A stretch of DNA of 64,000 nucleotides from Streptomyces sp. MP131-18 (GTDB lineage Bacteria > Actinomycetota > Actinomycetes > Streptomycetales > Streptomycetaceae): contig NZ_LZNS01000001.1 in the NCBI RefSeq assembly GCF_001984575.1, positions 3,593,881 to 3,657,880 on the forward strand. The letters run 5' to 3'. The position numbers and the translations under genes are program-made. Shown one piece after another: positions 34,117 to 45,837 of the stretch (position 1 is the first letter of the stretch; every line of letters begins with the position of its first letter). The notes under the pieces are model-generated. The model was not told where the DNA came from, did no database searches, and worked only from the letters and a program-made list of their open reading frames with translations.

Positions 34117-36183
34117 ATGGACCGGCTGATGCCACAGGACCCGCACCGCATCGGTGCGTACCGGCTGCTCGGCCGGCTCGGCGAGGGGGGCATGGGCCAG
34201 GTGTACCTGGCCCGTTCTGAGCGCGGCCGTACCGTGGCCGTCAAGACGATCCGCTCCGCCCTGGCCCAGGAGCCGGACTTCCGGCGGCGGTTCTCGCTGG
34301 AGATCGCCGCGGCCCGCCGCGTCGGCGGCAGATGGACGGCGCCCGTCCTCGACGCCGACACCGAGGGCCCGGTGCCGTGGGTCGCCACCGGCTACATCGC
34401 CGGTCCCTCCCTGCACGAGATCGTCAGCCGCGATTACGGTCCGCTGCCCGAGCGCAGCGTCCGCCTGCTGGCCAACGGTCTTGCCCACGCGCTGCGCGAC
34501 ATCCACGACGCCGGTCTGGTGCACCGCGACCTCAAGCCGTCCAACGTGCTGCTCACCATCGACGGGCCGCGCGTCATCGACTTCGGCATCGCCCGCGCCC
34601 TGGAGTCCGCCCCGGGCGAGGGCGTCACCCGCACCGGCGCCACCGTCGGCTCGCCCGGCTTCATGTCCCCCGAGCAGGTCCGCGGCCAGCAGATCAGCCC
34701 GGCGAGCGACGTGTTCTGCTACGGATCGCTGCTCGCGTACGCGGCGACGGGGCGCACCCCGTTCGGCGCCCTGGACTCCGGCGTGCACATCCTCATGTTC
34801 CGCATCGCCGAGGAGGGCCCCGACCTCACCGACATACCCGAGGGTCTGCGCCGGCTGATAGCGGGCTGCCTGGTCAAGGAGCCCGAACGGCGCACCAGCG
34901 TCGAGGAGTTGCTGGCCGCGACCACCCCCGACAACTCGCGGGAGCCGTGGCTGCCCGGCGAGCTGGTCGCCCAGCTCGGCCGGCACGCCGTCGCCCTGCT
35001 CGACTCGGAGAACCCCGAGAGCCGCACCGACGCCCGCGCCGTCCCCGCGGAGCCCGCGGACCCCACCGCCACCGGCGCCATCGCCGCCGCGCCCGCGGAC
35101 CCGACGGCTACCGGCGCCGCCGGCCCGACCGCCGTCGGCCCCACGCCGCTCGACCCCGGCCCGACCCGGCCGGCGCCGCCGTCCTGGCCCTCGTCCGCGA
35201 CCCCGCAGCCGCGGCCCGTTCCCGTGCCTTCTCCCTACTCGCAGCCGAACACCCCGTACCGGCCCGACGTTCCCTCCATCCCCTCGCTCGGCGGCTACGG
35301 CCCCTCGCCGTACGGCAGCACGGGCGCAGGACCTGCGGCGCCGCGGCGGCGCCGCGCGGTCCCGATACTCGCCGTCGGCGCGGTACTCGTGGTGATGGCG
35401 GTGCTCGGCGTCGTGGTCGCGACGCAGCTGACCGGCGGCTCGGGCTCGGGCTCGGACGCCGCCATCGACGAGGGCTATCTCGGCGCCTGGCAGGGCGAGT
35501 ACGAGAACGCGAGCGGCGAAGTGCGCGAGCTGCGCTTCGAGATCACGCAGGGGGCCGAAGGCGAGATCGTCGGCAGCGCCCTGACCCTCAGCCCGACCAT
35601 CCTGTGCTCCTACGAGGTGCGTCTCGACTCCTTCGAGGAACGGCTGTCGTTCACCGAGGAGTCCGCCTGGGCCGTTCCCTCGCACCAGACCACCGAGACG
35701 TGCCGCGACAACAGCACGCCGCAGACCCTCCAGCTGTCGGGGAACGGCGAGGAGATGACGTGGAACTACGGCGAGCAGACCGCGACGCTGAGCCCGGCCG
35801 ACACCGCCTCCGAGGCGAACGTGCCGGAAACGCTGCTCGGCGCGTGGCGCGACGAGTGGCGTGACGAGGGCCTGGACGGCGAAGAGGTCGACGGCGAGGA
35901 CATCATCACCATCTCCCAGGGTCCGATCGGGGAGCCGGTCCTGCGCTTCGAGCGTTCCGAGGCGGGCGAATTGGTCTGCGCGTGGGACAACCGCCTCGTC
36001 AAGGTCGAGGGGAGGGAAATCACGCTCGGACCCGATGTCCTCGACGAGTCGGTCTCCGATCCGGACTGCGGTGTCTACTCCGGTTTCCGGCTGTGGCACG
36101 AAGAGGACGACGACGACACGATCAAGGTCATCTGGCTCACCGCGCTGGACAGCGACCCCGGCGAGTTCGAACGCAACGACTAG
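34117..36183 (+). CDS. Membrane Ser/Thr protein kinase with bilobed extracellular domain
   Basis: A 688-residue paralogue of the previous kinase. Kinase domain residues 14-270 (Lys43, HRDLKPSNVLL, DFGIARAL), then a Pro/Ala-rich juxtamembrane linker, one membrane helix (about 412-436: VPILAVGAVLVVMAVLGVVV) and an acidic extracellular domain of about 240 residues. That domain has two similar halves, each opening with an LGAW-(Q/R)-(G/D)-E motif and carrying paired Cys, so it looks like an internal duplication and a possible ligand-binding sensor. It starts 110 bases after the first kinase. Confidence 0.93.
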   Translation: MDRLMPQDPHRIGAYRLLGRLGEGGMGQVYLARSERGRTVAVKTIRSALAQEPDFRRRFSLEIAAARRVGGRWTAPVLDADTEGPVPWVATGYIAGPSLHEIVSRDYGPLPERSVRLLANGLAHALRDIHDAGLVHRDLKPSNVLLTIDGPRVIDFGIARALESAPGEGVTRTGATVGSPGFMSPEQVRGQQISPASDVFCYGSLLAYAATGRTPFGALDSGVHILMFRIAEEGPDLTDIPEGLRRLIAGCLVKEPERRTSVEELLAATTPDNSREPWLPGELVAQLGRHAVALLDSENPESRTDARAVPAEPADPTATGAIAAAPADPTATGAAGPTAVGPTPLDPGPTRPAPPSWPSSATPQPRPVPVPSPYSQPNTPYRPDVPSIPSLGGYGPSPYGSTGAGPAAPRRRRAVPILAVGAVLVVMAVLGVVVATQLTGGSGSGSDAAIDEGYLGAWQGEYENASGEVRELRFEITQGAEGEIVGSALTLSPTILCSYEVRLDSFEERLSFTEESAWAVPSHQTTETCRDNSTPQTLQLSGNGEEMTWNYGEQTATLSPADTASEANVPETLLGAWRDEWRDEGLDGEEVDGEDIITISQGPIGEPVLRFERSEAGELVCAWDNRLVKVEGREITLGPDVLDESVSDPDCGVYSGFRLWHEEDDDDTIKVIWLTALDSDPGEFERND

Positions 36184-36328
36184 GTGTGCCCCATGTCACG
36201 AAACAGCACGGGTTCCCGGCCTCACGGCAGGATCGGGAACCGATCACGGTTCGGCCTCTGTCCTCACCGGTGCGTACGGGCGCCCGTATTCTCATGAGGC
36301 TTACCGGAGCGAAGAGGAGTAACACAGC

Positions 36329-38578
36329 ATGAAACCGCTCGGGCCGACAGATCCGCAACGGGTGGGCCACTACAGGCTGCTGGGTAAATTGGGCGCCGGC
36401 GGAATGGGCAGCGTGTATCTCGCCCGTTCCGACCGCGGGCGCACGGTGGCCGTCAAGCTGGTCCAGCCCGAACTCGCGGCACAGCCCGAGTTCCGCAGGC
36501 GCTTCCAGCAGGAGGTGGACGCCGCACGGAGGGTCGGCGGCGACTGGACCGCGCCGGTGCTGGGCTGTGACACCGAAGCGCAGACGCCGTGGGTCGCGAC
36601 CGGCTACGTCGCGGGGCCCTCGCTGCACGAGGTCGTCTCCCACACCTACGGCAGGCTGCCCGAGCGTACCCTCTTCGTCCTGGCGAACGGCCTGGTCAAG
36701 GCTCTGCGCGACATTCACGCCGCGGGTCTGGTGCACCGGGACCTCAAGCCGTCGAACGTCATGATCACGATTGACGGGCCGCGGGTCATCGACTTCGGCA
36801 TCGCCCGCGCCCTGGAGGCCGGCGGCGAAGGGCTGACCCGCACCGGCGCGGCCGTCGGCTCGCCCGGCTTCATGTCGCCCGAGCAGTGCCGCGGCGAAGT
36901 GCTGACCGCGGCGAGCGACATCTTCTGCCTCGGCTCCGTGCTCACCTTCGCGGCCACCGCGAGCACGCCGTTCGGCGACGCCAACAGCGCGATGACCGCG
37001 CTGATGCTGCGAATAGTCCAGGGCCAGCAGGACCTTTCGCAGGTCCCCGAGAACATCAGGCCGCTGGTCGAACGCTGCCTGGCCCAGCACCCGGCGGAGC
37101 GCCCCAGCCTGGACGAGCTGCTCGCCGCGACCACCACCGACGACGACGAGGAGCCCTGGCTGCCGGGCGCCCTGGTGGCGAAGCTCGGCCGGCACGCCGT
37201 GGAGCTGCTGGACTCCGAGGACCCGCTCCAGGCCCCGCCGCCGCCCACGACGCAGCCGCCGCCGGCCATGCCGAGCGTTCCGCCGACCCCGGCGCCGCCC
37301 TCGGCCATGCCCAGCCCGCCGCCCCCCACGGCCATGCCGAGCCCGCCGCCGCCCACGGCGCCGCTGGCCCCGCCGACGCCGACCCAGCTGAGCACCCCGG
37401 CCACGCCGCCGCCGAGCCCGCCGCCGAACTCGGGCGTCGACGGGATGGCGACCATGACCTCGGCCGTTCCCCCCGCGGGGTACGGCTACCCGCAGCAGCC
37501 CGGCGGCTACGGCTACCCGCAGGCCCAGGGCACGCCGGGCTACGGCTCGCCCGTGCCGCCCGAGGTGGCCTCGCTCCAGGGCCCGTACGGGCCCGCCTAC
37601 CCGGGCGGCCCCGGAGGTCCCGGCGGTCCCGGCGGGCACGGCCCGGGCGGACACGGCGGACACGGCGCGCCCGGCGGGCAGCGCAAGAACATCACGTGGA
37701 TCATCGTCGCCGCGGTCGTGGTCTTCGCCGTCGCGGCGGGTGTCGCGGTCGTCGCCCTCGGCGGCGACGACGAGGACCCGGAGCCGCCGGGGCCGACGGC
37801 GACGGGCCCGACCGTCGACCCGACCACCCCGGAGCCGACCGATCCCGAGCCGTCCGATCCGCAGACCACCCCGCCAGGGGACGCCACGGTGGGCTCCGAG
37901 TTCGTGGGCGACTGGGAGGGCGAGGTGATGGAGAACGGTGAGCCGAAGGGCTGGTACCAGCGGCTGGAGCTCACCGACGGCTCGGGCGGCGACGTCGTGG
38001 CCACCCAGTGGACCCTGCTCAGCACCCTGCTGTGCACCGAGGAGTCGGAGCTGGTCTCGGCCGGGGACGGCACGCTGACGCTCAACGGCGCCGGCGTCAC
38101 CGACACGGTGCCCGACGACGACCCGTCCCGGTGCGAGCCGTACGGGGAGCAGACCATCGAGGTGCAGAACGACGGCTCGCTGCTGTGGACCGCGGGCGCC
38201 CTGTCTGCGGAGCTCAGCTCGTCGTACCTGAGCGCCGGCGGCGACGGCATGCCGCTGGGCATCTACGACCAGGTCTACTCGTCCTCGGACTACGAGATCA
38301 CCACCGCCTACTCGGCGTCCGCGGGCGAGTTGGCGCTCACCTACACCAACGGCACCTGCACCTGGGAAGCGCCGCTGGTCTCGGAGCGGGAGGACGGGGC
38401 CTCGATCCTGGTCGGTCCGGGCGACACGACGAGCGGGGACTGCGACCCGCTGCCGTCCTACCGCCTGGAGTGGGAGCCGGTCGAGACCTTCGAGGACGCC
38501 GAGTCGATCGAGTTCACCCCGTACGGCGGCGACGGCACCGGCGGCTTCACGGCCGAGTACTCGGGGAGCGCCGACTGA
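36329..38578 (+). CDS. Membrane Ser/Thr protein kinase with extracellular sensor-like domain
   Basis: A 749-residue third paralogue. The kinase domain has Lys43 in VAVKLV, HRDLKPSNV, DFGIARALE and GSPGFMSPEQ. A long Pro/Gly-rich linker with repeated AMPSPPPP units and GGPGGPGG runs (about 310-445) is followed by one membrane helix (about 454-476) and an acidic, Thr/Asp-rich extracellular domain beginning EFVGDWEGEVMENGE. The GDWEGE start is related to LGAWQGE of the second kinase, so the sensors are paralogous too. GAGGAG precedes the ATG. A strong terminator follows. Confidence 0.93.
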   Translation: MKPLGPTDPQRVGHYRLLGKLGAGGMGSVYLARSDRGRTVAVKLVQPELAAQPEFRRRFQQEVDAARRVGGDWTAPVLGCDTEAQTPWVATGYVAGPSLHEVVSHTYGRLPERTLFVLANGLVKALRDIHAAGLVHRDLKPSNVMITIDGPRVIDFGIARALEAGGEGLTRTGAAVGSPGFMSPEQCRGEVLTAASDIFCLGSVLTFAATASTPFGDANSAMTALMLRIVQGQQDLSQVPENIRPLVERCLAQHPAERPSLDELLAATTTDDDEEPWLPGALVAKLGRHAVELLDSEDPLQAPPPPTTQPPPAMPSVPPTPAPPSAMPSPPPPTAMPSPPPPTAPLAPPTPTQLSTPATPPPSPPPNSGVDGMATMTSAVPPAGYGYPQQPGGYGYPQAQGTPGYGSPVPPEVASLQGPYGPAYPGGPGGPGGPGGHGPGGHGGHGAPGGQRKNITWIIVAAVVVFAVAAGVAVVALGGDDEDPEPPGPTATGPTVDPTTPEPTDPEPSDPQTTPPGDATVGSEFVGDWEGEVMENGEPKGWYQRLELTDGSGGDVVATQWTLLSTLLCTEESELVSAGDGTLTLNGAGVTDTVPDDDPSRCEPYGEQTIEVQNDGSLLWTAGALSAELSSSYLSAGGDGMPLGIYDQVYSSSDYEITTAYSASAGELALTYTNGTCTWEAPLVSEREDGASILVGPGDTTSGDCDPLPSYRLEWEPVETFEDAESIEFTPYGGDGTGGFTAEYSGSAD

Positions 38579-38592
38579 CACCGGGCAGGAGG

Positions 38593-38641
38593 ACGGCCGC
38601 GGGCCGGCCGCGTGGCGAACACGCGGCCGGCCCGCGGCCGT
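38593..38641. terminator. 22-bp hairpin between kinase 3 and purA
   Basis: A perfect 22-bp GC-only-rich stem (38593-38614 with 38620-38641) closes a GCGAA loop. It lies between two convergent genes and can terminate both. Confidence 0.85.
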
Positions 38642-38652
38642 CGGACGGTCGA

Positions 38653-40826
<2,174 letters not shown>

Positions 40827-40841
40827 CCGGCGCCCGGCCGA

Positions 40842-41357
40842 TCAGCGGCCGGCCCCGCGCTCCTTCCAGCGGGTCAGGATCGCGTCGAACTCGGACGCGA
40901 GGAATTCGAGGAACTCGGCGGTGTCGGTGAGCCGTTCCCCGGCGGGGCTGTGCTCGCCGACGACCTCGATGCCCGCGTGCATGGTGGCGATCCAGCGGGC
41001 CAGCGCGGTGTCCCTGCTGGCGATGGCCTCGTACCAGATGTCGCGGTGGAGGCGGTAGCGCTCGCGCCGTGAGCCGGGCTCGCGCTCGCGGCTGATCAGG
41101 TGCATCTGCGCGAGGTAGCGGACCGCGCCGGAGATGGCCGCGGGCGAGATCTGGAGCCGCCGGGCCAGCGCCGCCGAGCTGAGCGTCGGCTCGTGCGAGA
41201 TGAGCAGGCAGGCGAAGACGCGGGAGGCCATCCGCTGCATGCCCGCCTGGGTCAGGTCGGCCGCGAGGCGCTCGACGACGGCCGCCATGGCCTCCGTGTA
41301 CGGCTCGCCCGCGAGCCGATCATCCGCTTCCCCGACAGTCGTATGGTGCTCGATCAC
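40842..41357 (-). CDS. MarR/GbsR-family regulator
   Basis: A 171-residue winged-helix regulator: SSAALARRLQISPAAISGAV is the recognition helix, the wing is ISREREPGSRRERYRL, and the N- and C-terminal helices are for dimerisation. GTG start at 41357. It is divergent from an ABC exporter operon; a palindrome over that operon's -10 region (41405-41420) is its probable operator, so it likely represses the exporter. Confidence 0.9.
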   Translation of the reverse strand: MIEHHTTVGEADDRLAGEPYTEAMAAVVERLAADLTQAGMQRMASRVFACLLISHEPTLSSAALARRLQISPAAISGAVRYLAQMHLISREREPGSRRERYRLHRDIWYEAIASRDTALARWIATMHAGIEVVGEHSPAGERLTDTAEFLEFLASEFDAILTRWKERGAGR

Positions 41358-41388
41358 CGTGCCATCCTGCCACCCCGCCTACGGCGTA

Positions 41389-41420
41389 TTGACACTTCCT
41401 TAGCTTCACAACATTGTGAA
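41389..41420 (+). promoter_or_regulatory. Promoter of the ABC exporter operon with overlapping operator
   Basis: TTGACA (41389-41394) is followed after 17 bases by CATTGT (41412-41417). The palindrome TTCACAA-CA-TTGTGAA (41405-41420) covers the spacer end and the -10. This arrangement suits direct repression by the divergently encoded MarR/GbsR protein. The transporter ATG is 20 bases downstream. Confidence 0.65.
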
Positions 41421-41439
41421 ACAACTGTAGGTTCGAAAC

Positions 41440-42375
41440 ATGACAGAGGCAACCAACGCCATCACCGTCAGCGGCCTGGTCAAGACCTTCGGCAGGACGC
41501 GGGCGCTGGACGGGCTCGATCTGGAGGTGGCGTCCGGCGAGGTGCACGGCTTCCTCGGCCCCAACGGCGCCGGCAAGTCCACGGCCATCCGCGTCCTGCT
41601 CGGGCTGCTGCGGGCGGATGCCGGCACGGCCTCGCTGCTGGGCGGCGATCCGTGGCACGACGCGGTCCAGCTGCACAAACGGCTCGCCTACGTGCCCGGT
41701 GACGTCGAGCTGTGGCCCAACCTGAGCGGCGGGGAAGCCATCGACCTCCTCGCGAAGCTGCGCGGCGGCCTGGACCCGGGGCGCAGGGACCAGCTCATCG
41801 AGCGCTTCGACCTGGACCCGACCAAAAAGGGCCGGACCTACTCCAAGGGCAACCGGCAGAAGGTCGCCCTGGTCGCCGCGCTCGCCTCCGACGCCGATCT
41901 GCTGCTGCTCGACGAGCCCACCGCCGGCCTCGACCCGCTCATGGAGGTCGTCTTCCAGGACGTCATCGGCGAGGCCAAACAGGCCGGCCGGACCGTGCTG
42001 CTCTCCAGCCACATCCTGGCCCAGGTGGAGAAGCTGTGCGATCGCATCAGCATCATCAGGCTCGGCCGCATCGTCCAGTCGGGAACGCTCAGCGACATGC
42101 GTCACCTGACCCGCACCACGATCGAGGCCGAGACCGAGCGGCCGGTCACCGGCCTGGCCGAGCTGCCCGGCGTACACGACGTCGACGCCGCCCACGGCAC
42201 GCTCCGGTTCAGCGTCGACGGCCGGCACCTCGACGGCGCCGTCCGCCGGCTCGGCGAGTTCGGCATCCGCAGCCTGATCAGCCACCCGCCCACGCTGGAG
42301 GAGCTGATGCTGCGGCACTACGGCGACGAGCTGAAGGCCATGGAGAGCAACAACGGCGCGGGAGCGGCCCGATGA
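41440..42375 (+). CDS. ABC transporter ATP-binding protein (antibiotic exporter type)
   Basis: A 311-residue ATPase of the drug-resistance (DrrA-like) exporter class. Walker [10 protein letters not shown], Walker [15 protein letters not shown] and H-loop LLSSHIL are intact. The signature loop is atypical, [15 protein letters not shown] instead of LSGGQ, as in many polyketide-antibiotic exporters. The first gene of an operon under the divergent MarR/GbsR regulator; its stop overlaps the permease ATG. Confidence 0.92.
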   Translation: MTEATNAITVSGLVKTFGRTRALDGLDLEVASGEVHGFLGPNGAGKSTAIRVLLGLLRADAGTASLLGGDPWHDAVQLHKRLAYVPGDVELWPNLSGGEAIDLLAKLRGGLDPGRRDQLIERFDLDPTKKGRTYSKGNRQKVALVAALASDADLLLLDEPTAGLDPLMEVVFQDVIGEAKQAGRTVLLSSHILAQVEKLCDRISIIRLGRIVQSGTLSDMRHLTRTTIEAETERPVTGLAELPGVHDVDAAHGTLRFSVDGRHLDGAVRRLGEFGIRSLISHPPTLEELMLRHYGDELKAMESNNGAGAAR

Positions 42376-44030
42376 CCGCCACCGCGACCAGGCCGCCCGC
42401 GGTGGCCGCGCCGCGCGGGCCCGGCCACGGCAACGCCCTCGCCGGCACCGGCACCCTCGTCCGCTTCAACCTGCGGCGCGACCGGATCAGGCTGCCGGTG
42501 TGGATCGGCTCCCTGCTGCTGGTCACGCTGGCCTCCGTCTCCAGCTTCACCTCCCAGTACCCCGAGGCCGAGGACCGCGCCTCGGTGAAGGAGACCCTGG
42601 AGGGGCCGGCCGGGCTCGCCATGACGGGCCCCGAGCACTACCTCGCCGGCGACTACACCTACGGCGCCATGACCGCCCACCAGATGATCGGCTTCATGGG
42701 CATCGCCATCGGCATCATGAGCGTCCTGACGGTCGTCAGGCACAGCAGGACCGAGGAGGAGACCGGCCGCGCCGAGCTGCTGCGTTCCAGCGTGGTCGGC
42801 CGGCACGCCCACATGACGGCCGCGCTGATCGTGGCCGCCGCCGCCAACGCCGTACTCGGCCTGCTGCTCGCGGCCGCGCTGACCGGGCTCGGCGTCGACA
42901 GCATCACCGCGAACGGCTCCCTGCTCTACGGCGCGGGCAGCGCCGCGGTCGGCATCACCTTCGCCGCCGCCGCCGCCCTGACCGCGCAGATCACCCCGTT
43001 CGCCCGCGGCGCCGCCGGGCTCGGCATGGCCGCGGTCGCCGTCGCCTACACGCTGCGGGCCGTCGGCGACGTCGGCACCGGCGCGTTCGCCTGGCTCTCC
43101 CCGATCGGCTGGGCGCAGCGCACCTACCCCTACGTCGACGACCGCTGGTGGCCCCTCCTGCTGAACGTGGCGCTGGCCGCCGCGGGCGTCGCCGCCGCCT
43201 TCTGGCTCAGCACGCGCAGGGACGTCGGGGCCGGGTTGCGCCCGCCGCGCCCGGGCCGTGCCGTCGCCGGCGGGACGCTCACCACGCCGCTCGGCTTCGC
43301 GGTGCGGCTGCACCGCGGGGTGCTGACCGGATTCGCCGCGGGCGGGCTGCTGTTCGGCCTGATGTACGGCTCGATCCTGGGCGACGCGGAGGACCTGCTG
43401 GCGGAGAACGACCAGCTGCGGCGCACCGTGGAGCAGCTCGGCGGCGACCTCGTCGAGTCCTTCGCCTCCGTCATCATGAGCCTCCTCGCCGTCGTCGCCG
43501 CCGCGTACGTGGTGATGGCGACGCTCAGGGCCCGTTCCGAGGAGACCGCGGGCCGGGCGGAGCCGGTGCTGGCCACGGGGCTCTCCCGGGCGAGGTGGCT
43601 GGGCGGGCACCTCGCCGTCGCGCTCGTCGGCGGCACGCTGATCATGGTGCTCGCCGGGGTCGGCTTCGGCGTCTCCGGCGCCGCGTCGGCCGACGACACC
43701 GGCCTGCTGGGCAGCCTGACGCTGGCCTCGCTCGCCTACGCCCCCGCGCTGTGGACGACGGCGGGCATCGCCGCCGTGCTGTTCGGCTGGTTCCCCTCGG
43801 CGTCGGCGGCGGCCTGGGCCGTACCGGCCTACGGCTTCTTCGTGACGGCCCTCGGTGAGGTCGTCGACCTGCCGGACTGGCTGTACAACCTCTCGCCCAT
43901 CGGCCACGTCCCGCAGGTGCCCGCCGCCGACCTCAACTGGGCACCGCTGGTCGTCCTGACGGCGCTGGGCGCGGTGCTGATCCCCATCGGCCTGCTCGGC
44001 TTCCGGCGCCGGGACCTGGACACCAAGTGA
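42372..44030 (+). CDS. ABC permease (polyketide-antibiotic exporter type)
   Basis: A 552-residue integral membrane protein with about twelve hydrophobic segments in two similar halves. Each half contains an [14 protein letters not shown] or [14 protein letters not shown] motif, a fused-dimer architecture typical of the family annotated as polyketide antibiotic exporters. It overlaps the ATPase gene by 4 bases. The substrate is unknown; no biosynthetic cluster adjoins, so self-resistance or multidrug export is possible. Confidence 0.92.
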   Translation: MTATATRPPAVAAPRGPGHGNALAGTGTLVRFNLRRDRIRLPVWIGSLLLVTLASVSSFTSQYPEAEDRASVKETLEGPAGLAMTGPEHYLAGDYTYGAMTAHQMIGFMGIAIGIMSVLTVVRHSRTEEETGRAELLRSSVVGRHAHMTAALIVAAAANAVLGLLLAAALTGLGVDSITANGSLLYGAGSAAVGITFAAAAALTAQITPFARGAAGLGMAAVAVAYTLRAVGDVGTGAFAWLSPIGWAQRTYPYVDDRWWPLLLNVALAAAGVAAAFWLSTRRDVGAGLRPPRPGRAVAGGTLTTPLGFAVRLHRGVLTGFAAGGLLFGLMYGSILGDAEDLLAENDQLRRTVEQLGGDLVESFASVIMSLLAVVAAAYVVMATLRARSEETAGRAEPVLATGLSRARWLGGHLAVALVGGTLIMVLAGVGFGVSGAASADDTGLLGSLTLASLAYAPALWTTAGIAAVLFGWFPSASAAAWAVPAYGFFVTALGEVVDLPDWLYNLSPIGHVPQVPAADLNWAPLVVLTALGAVLIPIGLLGFRRRDLDTK

Positions 44031-44064
44031 CGGCCGTCGGCTGAAGACCCGTCAGCCACGGCCG
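44031..44064 (+). terminator. Terminator after ABC exporter operon
   Basis: CGGCCGT-c-GGCTGA (44031-44044) pairs with TCAGCCACGGCCG (44052-44064), a 13-bp stem with one bulged C, directly after the permease stop. Confidence 0.6.
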
Positions 44065-44206
44065 GCGGGCCGCGTTCCCCTCGTGCGGAGCAATGCGGCA
44101 CCCGCGGGGACGCCTTCCGGATGCGCTTCTCGTCACACACTGTTCGCATGGGTGACAACCCGTCACGCCACCCCGCGTGCGGCAGCCGACCGGAGGTCAG
44201 TCACCC

Positions 44207-44752
44207 ATGAAGCCCCTGCACCGTTTCGCCAGCCGCCTCACCGCGACCGCGGTCCTGTCCCTGCTCCCCCTCGGCGTCGCCGCCGCCCCGGCCGCCGCCC
44301 ACGACGACGCCAGACCCGGCTGGGACCACGCCTCGCCGCTGACCATCTCGCCCAGCGCGGGCGGCTCCGGCACCTCGGTCACCGTCAAATCGTCCTGCCA
44401 CCCCAGCGGCCCGGCCACCTCGGACGCGTTCGAGCGGCACATCACGCTGCGGAAGGCCCACGAGAACAAGTGGGTCGGTACCGGCCGCATCAAGCGCAGC
44501 GGCCTCCAGGTCGGCAGGAGCTACCCCGTGACCGTCCGCTGCACCGACGGTGTGACGCTGAGCACGTCGTTCACCTTCACCGCGGGCACCCCGTCCGGCG
44601 GCGCCTCGGCCGGCTTCGGCGGCTCCGGCTCCTCGGACAGCGGCGGCACCCAGGCCACCGCGCTCGCCATCGGCGGCGGCGTGACCGTCGCCGGCGCCGC
44701 CGGTTACGTGTTCCTCGCCCGCCGCCGCCGCGCCGCCGGCACCCACTACTGA
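44207..44752 (+). CDS. Secreted, membrane-anchored protein next to a sortase
   Basis: A 181-residue protein with a Sec signal peptide ending near AAPAAAHDD, an Ig-like beta domain (SPSAGGSGTSVTVKSSC, one disulfide likely between the two Cys), a Gly/Ser linker and a C-terminal hydrophobic helix followed by an RRRR tail. The tail looks like a sortase sorting signal, but I see no LPXTG or LAXTG motif before the helix. ATG 44207 has CGGAGG upstream. The class F sortase gene follows 11 bases later, so the two are probably functional partners. Confidence 0.82.
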   Translation: MKPLHRFASRLTATAVLSLLPLGVAAAPAAAHDDARPGWDHASPLTISPSAGGSGTSVTVKSSCHPSGPATSDAFERHITLRKAHENKWVGTGRIKRSGLQVGRSYPVTVRCTDGVTLSTSFTFTAGTPSGGASAGFGGSGSSDSGGTQATALAIGGGVTVAGAAGYVFLARRRRAAGTHY

Positions 44753-44763
44753 GGGCCGGGCGC

Positions 44764-45789
44764 GTGACCCGCCCCCCACGGCCGGCCCGGCTCGCGGCGC
44801 TCGCCCGCACCCGGCAGCTGACCGGCGCGGCCCGCCGCGCCGGCGAAGTACCTGCGAAGATCCGCCGCCGCGCGCCGCGGCTCGCGGCGGCCGGCCGGAC
44901 CCTGGCCCAGCGCGCCGTCGCGGCCGGCCGCGGCGCCGTCGCCGCACGCCGCCGCCCGCGGCCGGCCGCGCCCGCACCGGGCCGCCCCGCGGCGCGGACT
45001 CGGCAGCAGCGGCTGTCGGTGCGCAGCCGGCGGCTGGAGGTGGCGGCCGCGGTCGCCGCCGTCGCCATCGGAGTGGCCGCCGGGGTGCTCGCGCCCGGCT
45101 CAGGCGACGACGTCCGCGAGGCGCGCGCCTCCAGCAGCATCGCCGAGGGAGTGTCCCGGCCCGGCGCGGTGGACGCGCCCGCCGCGGCGCCGGACGCGGG
45201 ATCGACCGCGGACCTGGACGCCTCCATATCGGGCCAGCCCTCGGACGTGGTGGCCGCGCCGCTGGCGCGGGCCGACCCGACGCGGGTCCGCATTCCGCAA
45301 CTCGCCACCGACGTCGAGGTCTTCGGCGCCGACCTGGCACCGGACGGGGCGCCGCCCTCGCCCTCGGTCGAGGATGCGATGCGCGCCGCCTGGTACGCGG
45401 GAGGCGTCGCGCCGGGTGAACGCGGCGCCGCCATCCTCGTCGGCCACCTGGACACCTACGACGGGCCGGCCGCCTTCGCGGGGCTCGGCTCGCTCCGGCC
45501 GGGCGAGAACATCGAGATCGACCGCGCCGACGGCCGAACGGCCGTGTTCACGGTGGACTCGGTCGAGCAGTACCCGAAGTCCGACTTTCCCGACCAGCGG
45601 GTCTACGGCGCGGTCGGCACCCCGCAGTTGCGGCTGATCACCTGCGGCGGCCGGTGGACGCAGGACGGCGGCTACGACTCCAACATCGTCGCGTACGCCC
45701 GGCTGACCGCCACTGCCGGCCAGGACACCGCCGCGCCGCCCACGCCCGCGCCGGAACCGGTGCCCGTGCCCGGCGTTCCCGCCGGGTGA
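44764..45789 (+). CDS. Class F sortase
   Basis: A 341-residue transpeptidase-type enzyme. A long Arg/Ala-rich cytosolic N-terminus (about 90 residues) is unusual; one membrane helix (VAAAVAAVAIGVAAGVLA) and an extracellular sortase domain follow. The catalytic His is in LVGHLDTYDG, the Cys in LRLITCGGRW, with a late YARL as candidate Arg. The GTG at 44764 was taken because it lies 11 bases after the secreted protein; an internal start nearer the helix is possible. Class F sortases are frequent in Actinobacteria, with poorly known substrates. Confidence 0.88.
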   Translation: MTRPPRPARLAALARTRQLTGAARRAGEVPAKIRRRAPRLAAAGRTLAQRAVAAGRGAVAARRRPRPAAPAPGRPAARTRQQRLSVRSRRLEVAAAVAAVAIGVAAGVLAPGSGDDVREARASSSIAEGVSRPGAVDAPAAAPDAGSTADLDASISGQPSDVVAAPLARADPTRVRIPQLATDVEVFGADLAPDGAPPSPSVEDAMRAAWYAGGVAPGERGAAILVGHLDTYDGPAAFAGLGSLRPGENIEIDRADGRTAVFTVDSVEQYPKSDFPDQRVYGAVGTPQLRLITCGGRWTQDGGYDSNIVAYARLTATAGQDTAAPPTPAPEPVPVPGVPAG

Positions 45790-45799
45790 ACGGCCCCCC

Positions 45800-45828
45800 G
45801 CGCCGCGGCCCCGACCGGGCCGCGGCGC
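45800..45828. terminator. Bidirectional terminator between sortase and dioxygenase genes
   Basis: A perfect 12-bp stem, GCGCCGCGGCCC (45800-45811) with GGGCCGCGGCGC (45817-45828), and a 5-base loop lies between the convergent genes. Confidence 0.7.
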
Positions 45829-45837
45829 CGCACGCTT

